From contig NZ_PVTK01000004.1 of the NCBI RefSeq assembly GCF_003002925.1, positions 1 to 64,000 on the forward strand: DNA of 64,000 nt, given 5' to 3'. Position numbers and translations under genes: made by a program. Below the pieces are notes generated by a model that ran no database searches, was not told the DNA's origin, and saw only the letters and a list, made by a program, of their open reading frames with translations. How positions within the stretch are numbered: position 1 is the first letter of the stretch; each line of letters begins with the position of its first letter. Below, in pieces: positions 18,680 to 27,112 of the stretch. This stretch comes from Vreelandella songnenensis (lineage in GTDB: Bacteria; Pseudomonadota; Gammaproteobacteria; Pseudomonadales; Halomonadaceae).

Positions 18680-18778
18680 TTAACTCCCCGATAACGCCTG
18701 GGCATAGCCAGTGGCCAGTACGCCCAATAGAAACACCACTGTCAACGCCATTACCATATCAGGCTTTTTCCGCCGCAT
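18680..18778 (-). CDS. Small single-pass membrane protein, 32 residues
   Basis: An ORF shorter than usual gene-finder cut-offs. It starts at an ATG (18778) with TTGGAGAG about seven bases upstream. The protein begins MRRKKPDM, continues with an uninterrupted hydrophobic stretch (residues about 8-27, VMALTVVFLLGVLATGYA) and ends QALSGS. That is one membrane helix with a positive N-terminus, predicted to face the cytoplasm. It has a promoter (18867-18896) and a dedicated terminator (18603-18634), so it looks like a one-gene transcription unit between ygfA and ilvA. I cannot assign a function. Confidence 0.65.
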   Translation of the reverse strand: MRRKKPDMVMALTVVFLLGVLATGYAQALSGS

Positions 18779-18866
18779 GCCGACTCTCCAACACCTTGCG
18801 CCCTTGCACTGACGTATCACCCGGCTCATTTGGCAAGGGTGACGCGCCTCATCAATTTCGCTGACG

Positions 18867-18896
18867 ACTATAGGGCTTTAAGGGTCTGGATGACAA
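18867..18896 (-). promoter_or_regulatory. Promoter of the small membrane-protein gene
   Basis: On the minus strand TTGTCA (18896-18891) and TATAGT (18872-18867) are separated by 18 bases. The 5' leader of about 80 bases contains a CCTTGC/GCAAGG inverted repeat. Confidence 0.55.
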
Positions 18897-18977
18897 CTGC
18901 AAAACCGGTAATTTTTTAAGCCTATTTAAACCTTTTGATGATGTTCAAGCGCTCGGCACCTCTTGGCCTTGCAGTTA

Positions 18978-18989
18978 GTGAGCGCTTAC
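18978..18989. other. 12-bp near-palindrome GTGAGCGCTTAC, SlmA-site-like
   Basis: Lies 15 bases past the ilvA stop codon. It matches GTRAGYRCTYAC, like the sites at 6654, 21961 and 23815. Confidence 0.4.
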
Positions 18990-19003
18990 ATACATTTTGA
19001 CTA

Positions 19004-20518
19004 TCAAGCCATGAACAGTCGATAAGCTGGATTGTCGCTTTCCTGCCAGTAGCGATAGCCAATGGCGTCGAGATACTCGGCCACGTGTGTGCGGTCGCTG
19101 CTGGGTACCTGCATGCCTACCAGCACCCGCCCGTAGGCGGCGCCGTGGTTACGGTAGTGGAACAGCGAGATATTCCAGTCGTGAGGCAGCCGAGTCAAAA
19201 AGTTCATCAGTGCGCCCGGGCGCTCGGGAAACTCGAAGCGGTAAAGCTCTTCCTCGAACCGCTCGCTGGGCCGCCCACCGCTCAGGTGGCGAATGTGCAG
19301 CTTGGCAAGCTCGTTATCGGTCAAATCCTCCACCTGGTAGCCGCCTTCCTGAAGCTTTTCGATCACTGCGCGGCGGTCCTCGCCCCCAGGCTTCACCTGT
19401 ACGCCGACGAAGATATGCGCCTCGCTGTTATCCGCGTAGCGGTAGCTGAACTCGGTCACCATCCGCTTGCCGAGCGTGCGGCAGAACTTCTTGAAGCTGC
19501 CGGGTTTCTCGTCGATGGTGACCGCCAGGATGGCTTCGCGCTGCTCGCCAAGCTCGGTGCGCTCGGCAATATGCTGCAGGCGGTCAAAGTTGGTGTTGGC
19601 GCCGGAGTTGATACATAAAAGCGTCTCGCCCTCGACCCCGGTCTGCTGCACGTACTTCTTCAAGCCGGCAAGCGACAGCGCCCCGGAAGTCTCGGCCACG
19701 GCCCGAGTGTCTTCGAAGATGTCCTTGACCGCCGCACACATCTCATCGGTATTGACCGTGATCACCTCGTCCACCAGGTCCTTCACCAGCATGAACGGCA
19801 CCTCGCCGATCTGGGCAACCGCGACCCCTTCGGCAAAGACGCCGACCTGATCCAGCACCACGCGCTCATTGGCGTCGAGAGCCGCCTTGAGGCAGGCGCT
19901 GTCTTCTGCTTCAACGCCAATGATCCGGATATCCGGGCGCAGATACTTGACGTAGGCCGCCACGCCAGCGATCAGCCCGCCGCCGCCGACCGGCACGAAG
20001 ATGGCGTCCAGCCGGCCACTGTGCTGGCGCAGTATCTCTACCCCGATGGTGCCTTGTCCTGCGATCACGTCTATGTCGTCAAAGGGGGGAATATAGGTGT
20101 AGCCATGCTCTTCCATCAGCTCCCGGGCGTGCTCGGCGGCGGCGGCAAAGGCATCGCCCTTGAGCACGACCTTGGCGCCACGGGCGCGTACCGCCTGCAC
20201 CTTGATCTCCGGGGTGATGCGCGGCATCACGATGACCGCCTTCACGCCCATCAGCTTGGCCGCCATGGCCAGCCCCTGGGCGTGGTTACCCGCCGAGGCG
20301 GCAATCACGCCCTTGGCTTTCTGCTCCTCGGAGAGCTGGGCCATCTTGTTGTAGGCGCCGCGGATCTTGAACGAGAACACGGGCTGGAGATCTTCACGCT
20401 TGATCAGAATCTGGTTGTTGAAGCGACGCGACAAAAAGGGAGCGGGAGAAATCGGCGTCTCGCAAGCCGCCTCGTAAACATTGGCCTGGAGGATCTTTTT
20501 GACGGTAGCTTCAAGCAT
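19004..20518 (-). CDS. ilvA: Threonine ammonia-lyase, biosynthetic
   Basis: PLP enzyme making 2-oxobutanoate from threonine for isoleucine synthesis. The 504-residue protein has an N-terminal catalytic domain with the PLP lysine in SFKIRGAYNK (Lys51), SAGNHAQG and the phosphate loop PVGGGGLIAG. Two C-terminal ACT-like regulatory domains (about 330-504) give feedback inhibition by isoleucine, so this is the long anabolic form. The start at 20518 matches the family (MLEATVKKIL). It is divergent from rpiA, as in Pseudomonas. Confidence 0.94.
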   Translation of the reverse strand: MLEATVKKILQANVYEAACETPISPAPFLSRRFNNQILIKREDLQPVFSFKIRGAYNKMAQLSEEQKAKGVIAASAGNHAQGLAMAAKLMGVKAVIVMPRITPEIKVQAVRARGAKVVLKGDAFAAAAEHARELMEEHGYTYIPPFDDIDVIAGQGTIGVEILRQHSGRLDAIFVPVGGGGLIAGVAAYVKYLRPDIRIIGVEAEDSACLKAALDANERVVLDQVGVFAEGVAVAQIGEVPFMLVKDLVDEVITVNTDEMCAAVKDIFEDTRAVAETSGALSLAGLKKYVQQTGVEGETLLCINSGANTNFDRLQHIAERTELGEQREAILAVTIDEKPGSFKKFCRTLGKRMVTEFSYRYADNSEAHIFVGVQVKPGGEDRRAVIEKLQEGGYQVEDLTDNELAKLHIRHLSGGRPSERFEEELYRFEFPERPGALMNFLTRLPHDWNISLFHYRNHGAAYGRVLVGMQVPSSDRTHVAEYLDAIGYRYWQESDNPAYRLFMA

Positions 20519-20686
20519 GGGGATATCCAAAGGAAAAACGTGAAGGTTGGGCAAGCAAAACGCGAACAAAGCCTGTATTGGTAGCAGATTACGCCTACCG
20601 GCGTCTACCGCGTTTCCATCGGCAGGCGCCGCTTTGGCCGGTATACTACCCCTACCATCCTCTGACTTACCCCTAAAGGCTTCCCC

Positions 20687-21361
20687 ATGACGCAAGACGA
20701 ACTCAAGGCCGCCGTGGCCGATGCGGCTATCAAAGAGATCGAATCAGGGCTTGAGAAGGACACCGTGCTGGGTATCGGCACCGGCTCGACCGCCAACCTG
20801 TTCATTGACCGATTGGGCCCGCTGCGCGACCGCTTCAAGGGCGCGGTGGCAAGTTCCGAAGCCAGTGCCAAGCGCCTGGAAGCGCTGGGTATCGAGGTGT
20901 TCGAGCTGAACAATGTGGGCACGGTGCCTTACTATATAGATGGTGCCGACGAAGTGAATGCTCACTTGCATATGATCAAGGGCGGCGGCGCTGCGCTTAC
21001 CCGCGAGAAGATCGTGGCCGCCTGCGCCAAGCGCTTCATCTGCATTGCCGACGGTTCGAAATCCGTGGCCACGCTGGGCGATTTCCCGCTGCCCGTCGAG
21101 GTTATTCCCATGGCGCGCTCGTATGTCGCCCGCGAACTGGTGGCTCTGGGCGCTGACCCGGTCTATCGCCAGGGCGTGGTGACCGACAACGGCAACCAGA
21201 TCATCGACTGCTACGACTTCATGATCGACGACCCGGTAGCCATGGAGGCCAGGATCAATGCCATCGTCGGCGTGGTCACCAACGGGCTGTTCGCTGCGCG
21301 CGGCGCTGACGTGCTGCTGCTGGGCAAGGCGGATGGCGTCGAGCGCATCACGAAGCCCTAG
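20687..21361 (+). CDS. rpiA: Ribose-5-phosphate isomerase A
   Basis: Interconverts ribose 5-phosphate and ribulose 5-phosphate in the pentose phosphate pathway. The 224-residue protein shows [13 protein letters not shown], the active-site segment [10 protein letters not shown] and [13 protein letters not shown], and ends in the typical HGLF-like segment, here [15 protein letters not shown]. Length is close to the E. coli protein (219). The 168-base gap to ilvA carries a TATACT that could serve as a rightward -10, without a clear -35. Confidence 0.95.
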   Translation: MTQDELKAAVADAAIKEIESGLEKDTVLGIGTGSTANLFIDRLGPLRDRFKGAVASSEASAKRLEALGIEVFELNNVGTVPYYIDGADEVNAHLHMIKGGGAALTREKIVAACAKRFICIADGSKSVATLGDFPLPVEVIPMARSYVARELVALGADPVYRQGVVTDNGNQIIDCYDFMIDDPVAMEARINAIVGVVTNGLFAARGADVLLLGKADGVERITKP

Positions 21362-21367
21362 GCACCC

Positions 21368-22666
21368 CTAGGCATCGATCAGCATCGCCAGGCCATCCAG
21401 GGTGCGCGCCAGCGCGCCCTGGTGCGCTCTGATCACGCGGATCCCGGCCTGCCCCTCCTCCCTGCAGCGGGCAGGGTCATCGAGGCGGGCTTCGAGGGCG
21501 CGGACAAGCGCTGCAACGTCGTCTATGACCGTGAGCGCCCCCGCCGCCTGCAGCGGCTCGGTCACATCGGCAAAGTTTTCCATGAACGGACCGCTCAGTA
21601 CCGGTTTGCCCAAAACGACGGGTTCCAGCACGTTGTGCCCGCCCAGGGGCACCAGGCTGCCGCCCACGAAAGCCACCTGCCCCGCGCCATACAGCAGGCC
21701 AAGCTCGCCCAGCGTATCGCCCAGGTAGATATGCGTTTCCCGGGTAGCAAGTTGGCCCAGGCTGCGCCGACGAGTCTCGAAGCCCTGAGCCGAACACAGG
21801 GCGGCCACCTCGTCAAAGCGCTGAGGGTGGCGCGGCGCCATGACCAGCAACGCGTCTGGAAAGCGCTCGAGCAGCTGGCGGTGGGCCTCAAGCAGCAGGG
21901 CCTCTTCGCCATCGCGGGTCGAACCCGCCACCCACACTGGCCGGTTTCCCCAGCTTTCAAGTAAGCGCTTACTTTCATCAAGCGCCGCTTCAGGCGTTAC
22001 TTGTTCGAATTTAAGCGAGCCGACAATGGCGGTCTTCTCCGGCGCGCAGCCCAATGCTTCAAACCGTTCGGCATCGGCCGGGGACTTGGCGGCAAGCCAC
22101 GTAACGTTACCCAGCGCGCTGGCCATCAGCGGAGTGATTTTCTGATAGCGGTTGAATGCTCGAGGCGACAGCCGGCCGTTGACCACCGCTACCGGCACGT
22201 CAAGGCGTCTGCAGACGTGCAGCAAGTTGGGCCACAGCTCGGTTTCAAACATGATCGCAAGAGCGGGCTTCACACGGCGCACGAAACGCCGCGCCGCGCC
22301 GGGAAAATCCAGGGGCAGGAAACAGTGGGCGAGCCGCGTCGGGTCATGCTGCTCATCGATGATCGCCCGGGCCTGCTGGGCACCGGTGGCGGTCATGGTG
22401 GTCAACAACAGGCCGTGCTGCGGGTAGCGCGTCAGAAGCGCGTCGATCAGCGGACGCGCGGCGCGCACCTCGCCTACCGACGCACAGTGCAGCCAGAGCC
22501 GTGGTGTATCGGGTAGCGTGCCCAGCTGAACGCCCAGCCGCTGCCCGCGCGAGTAGCCGGATAGCTGTTCACGCCAGATGCGCAGGCCAAGCAAGGGTGA
22601 CAGCGCATACAGCGCGCCCGAGTAGGCCAGGCGCGGCCAGGCGCGGCGCTTTGGGCTATTGGCCAC
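21368..22666 (-). CDS. waaA: 3-deoxy-D-manno-octulosonic acid (Kdo) transferase
   Basis: Inner-membrane GT30 enzyme that adds Kdo to lipid A precursor, the first step of LPS core assembly. The 432-residue protein has an N-terminal hydrophobic anchor and LWLHCASVGEVRAARPL with the catalytic Glu. It also has LMFETELWPNLL-like IMFETELWPNLL, GSTRDGEE and VGGSLVPLGGHNVLEP, all diagnostic. Its start overlaps the hldE stop, so the two are translationally coupled. A Kdo kinase gene nearby (25182) suggests a mono-Kdo LPS as in Haemophilus, which is inference. Confidence 0.93.
   Translation of the reverse strand: MANSPKRRAWPRLAYSGALYALSPLLGLRIWREQLSGYSRGQRLGVQLGTLPDTPRLWLHCASVGEVRAARPLIDALLTRYPQHGLLLTTMTATGAQQARAIIDEQHDPTRLAHCFLPLDFPGAARRFVRRVKPALAIMFETELWPNLLHVCRRLDVPVAVVNGRLSPRAFNRYQKITPLMASALGNVTWLAAKSPADAERFEALGCAPEKTAIVGSLKFEQVTPEAALDESKRLLESWGNRPVWVAGSTRDGEEALLLEAHRQLLERFPDALLVMAPRHPQRFDEVAALCSAQGFETRRRSLGQLATRETHIYLGDTLGELGLLYGAGQVAFVGGSLVPLGGHNVLEPVVLGKPVLSGPFMENFADVTEPLQAAGALTVIDDVAALVRALEARLDDPARCREEGQAGIRVIRAHQGALARTLDGLAMLIDA
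21961..21972. other. 12-bp palindrome GTAAGCGCTTAC inside waaA
   Basis: Exact second copy of the palindrome at 6654, here in coding sequence, where it uses rarer codons (AGC, GCT, TAC on the coding strand). Confidence 0.45.
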
Positions 22667-24096
22667 TACCCCTCGCGATCCAGAATGGAGCTGATCATGG
22701 CCGTGGTGGAGACGCCATCTTCAAAGCCAAGTACTTTGACCTCGCCGCCGTGGGCACGTACCGCGTCACCGCCGGCAATGTCTTCCGGCCGGTAGTCGCC
22801 GCCCTTGACCAGAATATCCGGCAGTACGGTTTCGATCAGTGCCTGCGGGGTATCGTTGCTGAACGGCACCACCCAATCCACGGCGCCCAGGCCTGCCAGT
22901 ACCTGCATGCGCCGGTTGAGCGGGTTGATCGGCCGTTTGGGGCCTTTCAGGCGGCCAATCGAGGCGTCGTCGTTGACCGCCACGATCAGCCGGTCGCCCA
23001 GGCGGCGAGCCTGCTCGAGGTAGGCCACGTGCCCGGCGTGCAGGATATCGAAGCAGCCGTTGGTCATGACCACGCGCTCGCCGCGCAGCTGGGCGGCGCG
23101 TACCGCTTCGATCAGCGGCGCCTGCTCGATGACACCAAACTCGGCCAGCTTGTCACCGTGCAGCGCGGTATAAAGCTCGGCGACCGAAAGCGTAGCGGTG
23201 CCGGGCTTGGCCACCACCAGCCCGGCACCCAGGTTGGCCAGCATCATGGCTTCAGGCAGCGCGTGGCCGGCGGCCAACGCCAGGCCCATCAGGCCGATGA
23301 CCGTGTCACCGGCGCCGGTAACGTCAAACACTTCCTGGGCGCGCGTGGGCAGATGAATCGGCGGCTGGCCCGCGCAGATCAGGGTCATGCCCTTTTCGCT
23401 CCGGGTAATCAGCAGCGCTTCAAGCTCGAGCTCGGCGCGCAGCGCTTCACCGCGACTGGCAAGCTCGGCATCACTTGCGCAGTGCCCCACCACCGCCTCG
23501 AACTCGGTAAGATTGGGAGTGATCAGGCTCGCGCCGCGGTACTTGGTGAAATCCTGGCCCTTGGGATCGATCAGCACGCGTTTGCCGTGGGCACGGGCCT
23601 GGGTGATCAGCCGCTCGACCTGGTTGAGAGTACCCTTGCCGTAGTCGGAAAGAATCACCACGTCGCAGTCGGGCAGGGCTTTTTCCACCTGCTCAAGCAG
23701 GCCGGTGGTGTCCACACGATCCAGGCGCTGCTCGAAATCCAGGCGCAGCAGCTGCTGGTTGCGGCTCATCACGCGCAGCTTGGTAATCGTGGGCACGTCG
23801 CTGCTGCGCTGAAAGTAAGTGCTTACATTGGCCGTATGCAGACGAGCTTCGAGCAGGTTGGCGTTGTCATCGTCTCCGACCACGCCGGCAAGTGCTGCAT
23901 GCCCGCCCAGCGAGGCCACGTTGAGCGCCACGTTGGCCGCCCCGCCCGGGCGGTCGTCTGCTTCTTCCACGCGCACCACGGGCACCGGCGCTTCCGGGGA
24001 AATGCGCGACGTGCCGCCGTGCCAGTAGCGGTCGAGCATGACGTCACCCACGACCAGTACGTGGGCATGTTCAAGAGCGGTTAGATCAACTTTCAT
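22666..24096 (-). CDS. hldE: Bifunctional heptose 7-phosphate kinase / 1-phosphate adenylyltransferase
   Basis: Makes ADP-heptose for LPS core: the N-terminal ribokinase-like domain phosphorylates heptose 7-phosphate and the C-terminal domain adds AMP. In the 476-residue protein the kinase part (1-320) has [26 protein letters not shown] and the catalytic [10 protein letters not shown]. The transferase part (about 340-476) has [13 protein letters not shown]. The ATG at 24096 follows AGGA; the ATG five codons upstream has none. It overlaps the upstream GT9 gene by 11 bases. GmhB (36986) and HldD (31736) complete the pathway in this window. Confidence 0.95.
   Translation of the reverse strand: MKVDLTALEHAHVLVVGDVMLDRYWHGGTSRISPEAPVPVVRVEEADDRPGGAANVALNVASLGGHAALAGVVGDDDNANLLEARLHTANVSTYFQRSSDVPTITKLRVMSRNQQLLRLDFEQRLDRVDTTGLLEQVEKALPDCDVVILSDYGKGTLNQVERLITQARAHGKRVLIDPKGQDFTKYRGASLITPNLTEFEAVVGHCASDAELASRGEALRAELELEALLITRSEKGMTLICAGQPPIHLPTRAQEVFDVTGAGDTVIGLMGLALAAGHALPEAMMLANLGAGLVVAKPGTATLSVAELYTALHGDKLAEFGVIEQAPLIEAVRAAQLRGERVVMTNGCFDILHAGHVAYLEQARRLGDRLIVAVNDDASIGRLKGPKRPINPLNRRMQVLAGLGAVDWVVPFSNDTPQALIETVLPDILVKGGDYRPEDIAGGDAVRAHGGEVKVLGFEDGVSTTAMISSILDREG
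23815..23826. other. 12-bp near-palindrome GTAAGTGCTTAC inside hldE
   Basis: Fourth match to GTRAGYRCTYAC in the window, in hldE coding sequence about 1.8 kb from the copy in waaA. Confidence 0.4.
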
Positions 24097-25183
24097 GACG
24101 GGATCCTGCAACGGTATCGGGGGCTGTATGCGCCAAGAGCGCGTCGAGCTTGGCGATGACGGTATCGGTCTTGATCAGCGCCATGGCGTCCTGATGGCGT
24201 ACCCGCTGACCCCAGCTCACCGCGTCCACCTCTTTATGCAGGTAGGCGCGTACTGCTTCGGGGTAAGCGTTCACGGCAAAATCGCGCCAGCAGTAGGGCG
24301 CGGCGCGCTGCGGGTTGGTGGTCGCGTAGAGCCCAAGCGTTGGCGTACCCATGGCGTTGGCCATGTGTGCCGGGCCGGTGTCCGGGGCAATCACCGCCCG
24401 CGCCTGGCCAATCAGCGCCAGCACACCCTTGAGCGAGGTGCCGCCAATGGCGTTGATGACGCTGCCGGGCTGGCACAGGGCCTCGATCTGCTCGCCGATT
24501 TCGCGCTCCTGAGAGCTTCCACCGCCGGTCAGCACGCTTTTCAGACCATGCTGCACCCAGGCGTGTTCAATGACGCTGGCATAGCCTTCGACGGACCAGT
24601 TGCGAAAATTGCGCAGCCTGGCGTTGCTGCACGGGTTGATGACCAGATAAGGCGCCTCGCCGCTGATCGCCCGGGCTTCATCAAGGGCGGTTTGCGGTAC
24701 CGGCATATCCCACTCAAGGCGGGTATCGGCAACGCCCAGCAGGCGGGCAAAATCCATGAACGACTCCAGCACGTGCGCCCGGTCATGAGGCGCCAGCTGA
24801 TGTTGGGTAAACCAGTGCTGGGCATCCTTGGCGCGGGCCTTGTCATAGCCCACGCGCACGTCGGCTTTCAATCCCAGCGAAAGCACGCTGGCACGGATCG
24901 CCTGCTGCATGTGCAAGAGCACGTCAAAGCGCGTGTCGGCAAGCTCGCGCCACAGAGCGCGCATGCCGGCAATGCCGGTCGACTTGTCGTACACAACGAA
25001 CTCGACCCCGGATAGCCCCGCCAGTAGACTGTGCTCCCCCTTGCCGATAATCCAGGTGATGCGCGCTTGTGGCCACTGGCGCTGTAGAGCGCGTACCGTC
25101 GGCACGAGATTGCACACGTCGCCCAGGGCGGAAAGGCGCAAAATGGCAATGTGTTTGGGTTCAGCAGGCAACGAGGGCTTCAT
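24086..25183 (-). CDS. Glycosyltransferase family 9 (heptosyltransferase-like)
   Basis: The 366-residue GT-B enzyme begins [19 protein letters not shown], the GT9 N-terminal signature. It has the donor-binding region with [29 protein letters not shown] and [16 protein letters not shown]. It probably transfers heptose to the LPS inner core (WaaC or WaaQ role); the exact acceptor is not readable. It overlaps hldE by 11 bases. Its ATG (25183-25181) shares the tetranucleotide CATG with the divergent Kdo kinase start. GGAG lies 13 bases upstream, a poor ribosome site. Confidence 0.85.
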   Translation of the reverse strand: MKPSLPAEPKHIAILRLSALGDVCNLVPTVRALQRQWPQARITWIIGKGEHSLLAGLSGVEFVVYDKSTGIAGMRALWRELADTRFDVLLHMQQAIRASVLSLGLKADVRVGYDKARAKDAQHWFTQHQLAPHDRAHVLESFMDFARLLGVADTRLEWDMPVPQTALDEARAISGEAPYLVINPCSNARLRNFRNWSVEGYASVIEHAWVQHGLKSVLTGGGSSQEREIGEQIEALCQPGSVINAIGGTSLKGVLALIGQARAVIAPDTGPAHMANAMGTPTLGLYATTNPQRAAPYCWRDFAVNAYPEAVRAYLHKEVDAVSWGQRVRHQDAMALIKTDTVIAKLDALLAHTAPDTVAGSRHES

Positions 25184-25931
25184 GCGCTTAACGGCACTCC
25201 GGCAGAAAAATAGTCTGATTTTACATGATGCGGACAGTTTAAGTGACGCGCCGGGATCACACCAACTATCCCATCCCATCGGGCCTGCCCTGTTCAGCGC
25301 CGACTACTGGCGTGAACGGCAGCTGATAACCGGTGAAGCCCCTGGCCGGGGAAGCGCGCTTTTTCTACAGGCAACGCCGGATCAGCAGTGGGTATTGCGC
25401 CCTTATCGGCGTGGTGGCCTGGCCGCCAGGCTAAGCGACAAGCGCTACCTGTGGCTGGGCGCCGAGCGTACCCGGGCGTTTCAGGAGCTGCGCCTGACCG
25501 CCGCGCTTTTCGAGCAGGGCCTGCCGGTTCCCGCCCCCATCGCCTGCTGCGTGACGCGCCACGCCGTGACCTACGAGGCGGCGCTGATTACCGTGCGCAT
25601 CCCCGGCGCCCGGGCACTGGCAAGCCTGCTTGAAGCGGATAGCGCCGACGACGCCCTGCTGCGCCGGGTGGGCGCCATGATCTGGCGCTTTCATCAGGCG
25701 GGGCTTGATCACGTGGATCTCAACGCCCGCAATATTTTGATCGACCCCGAGGCCGCCCCCTGGCTGATCGACCTGGACCGCTGCCGGCGGCGTAAACCCG
25801 GCAAATGGCAGGCGGCCAATCTGGCGCGGCTTGGCCGCTCGGTGGCCAAATTCAGCCCACCTGAGCGGGTCGAAGCCATCATGGCGACCGTTCATGAAGG
25901 CTACCGCGAGGATTACACCGCCCCCCGGTAA
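25182..25931 (+). CDS. kdkA: 3-deoxy-D-manno-octulosonic acid kinase
   Basis: Phosphorylates the Kdo residue of LPS. The 249-residue protein resembles Haemophilus KdkA along its length: SADYWRERQLITGEAPGRG, LRPYRRGGLAARLSDKRY, the lysine-loop region TRAFQELRL and the catalytic HVDLNARNILID, followed by LIDLDRCRR. GAGG lies five bases before the ATG at 25182, and no other ATG, GTG or TTG precedes the conserved region in frame. Its promoter must lie inside the divergent GT9 gene. The 3' end overlaps the GT4 gene by 19 bases tail-to-tail. Confidence 0.88.
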   Translation: MRLTALRQKNSLILHDADSLSDAPGSHQLSHPIGPALFSADYWRERQLITGEAPGRGSALFLQATPDQQWVLRPYRRGGLAARLSDKRYLWLGAERTRAFQELRLTAALFEQGLPVPAPIACCVTRHAVTYEAALITVRIPGARALASLLEADSADDALLRRVGAMIWRFHQAGLDHVDLNARNILIDPEAAPWLIDLDRCRRRKPGKWQAANLARLGRSVAKFSPPERVEAIMATVHEGYREDYTAPR

Positions 25932-27031
25932 AGCTCGATCAACCGCTTGACGTGCTGCTTGTTGCTGAAGTGCTGCTCGACGCGCGCTCGGGCGGCCCGG
26001 CCCATCGCCGCGCGCCCGGCGTCATCGCGCACCATGGCGCCAATGGCACCCGCCCAGGCGTTGACGTCGTGCGGCCCTACCAGCACGCCGCAAGCGCTAT
26101 CGACCAGCTCCGGCAGCGAGCCGGTGTTGGAGCCAATGATCGGCATGGCGCAGGCCATGGACTCGATGATCGTCAGCCCGAAGGCCTCGTTTTCCGAGGG
26201 AATGCAGACCATGTCCAGCACCGGCAGAATCTCGGTCAGATCGTCACGGTGTCCCAGAAAGGTAATCTTCTCGGCAAGCGGCGTGCCGGCAATCAATGCC
26301 TGCAGCTCGGCATAGAAACTTTCCGTACCGCCGGAGGCGTAGTCCGTCCCGCCGATGGAAAGTGCATGAAAATCAAGCGTGGGGGCAAGTTCGAGCAGCG
26401 CCTTGACCCACACATCCTGCCCCTTGCCGGGCGTGACCCGCCCCGGCAGGCCAATGGCCACCGCGCCTTCGGGCACGCCTAATGCGTCACGCTTGGCGCG
26501 GATCGCCCGCGGGTCATCCCACGGCCGGTAGGTATTGATATTCACCCCGTGGGGCAGGCAGATAACGTGTTCACGCGGCACGGGCAGGTTGCTGACATTG
26601 CGCTGGTGGGTAGCCTGGCTGATCGACAGAACGCGGTCCACCTTGCCATAGGCAAACCGGTGGTAGGGGTTTTTCTTGGGCCTGCGCCCGCCTACGTGGT
26701 CGGTATACAGCACGTTGAGCTCGGGCATCAGACACTTCAGCAGCGCGCTGAGCCTCAGATCGCTCGACTTGTGACAGTGAACCACCTTCACGCCCTGCTC
26801 GACCAGCCAGCGGCGGATACTCAGCACGCTGGCGAGCGCCGCGAGATTGCTCTTGAAGGCCTTGCAGGGCACCTCATGGCGCTGCATGTACGTTTCGATC
26901 CGGGTATTTTCAAGGCAGATGCCGATGACCTCCCAGCCCTCCGCCTTCAAATCCTCGATAACCCGGTCGACATAGAGCTCCATTCCACCCTTGCCGTCCG
27001 ACATGCACAGTTGCAGCACCTTGTCCGCCAT
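25913..27031 (-). CDS. Glycosyltransferase family 4 (LPS core)
   Basis: A 372-residue GT-B enzyme. N-terminal: MSDGKGGMELYVDRVI, VVHCHKSSDLRL. C-terminal donor domain: IGLPGRVTPGKGQDVWVKAL, FLGHRDDL and the E-x7-E motif in ENEAFGLTIIESMACAMPII. Such enzymes add hexoses or heptoses from nucleotide sugars; the position among LPS core genes suggests an outer-core sugar. I chose the ATG at 27031; an ATG five codons upstream (27046) is equally possible, and the much longer frame is unlikely. Confidence 0.8.
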   Translation of the reverse strand: MADKVLQLCMSDGKGGMELYVDRVIEDLKAEGWEVIGICLENTRIETYMQRHEVPCKAFKSNLAALASVLSIRRWLVEQGVKVVHCHKSSDLRLSALLKCLMPELNVLYTDHVGGRRPKKNPYHRFAYGKVDRVLSISQATHQRNVSNLPVPREHVICLPHGVNINTYRPWDDPRAIRAKRDALGVPEGAVAIGLPGRVTPGKGQDVWVKALLELAPTLDFHALSIGGTDYASGGTESFYAELQALIAGTPLAEKITFLGHRDDLTEILPVLDMVCIPSENEAFGLTIIESMACAMPIIGSNTGSLPELVDSACGVLVGPHDVNAWAGAIGAMVRDDAGRAAMGRAARARVEQHFSNKQHVKRLIELYRGAV

Positions 27032-27112
27032 CCCGTCACCACCCATACGCACCGTTAAACAATGAATACAATCTCTTGTAGTATACAGGCTGCAATTAAC
27101 AGGGCTTAAACC

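Noticed and set aside
22501..24084. 527-residue plus-strand ORF opposite hldE and waaA
   Set aside because: Antisense shadow of GC-rich genes; His/Gln-rich translation with no family match, while both minus-strand genes are certain.
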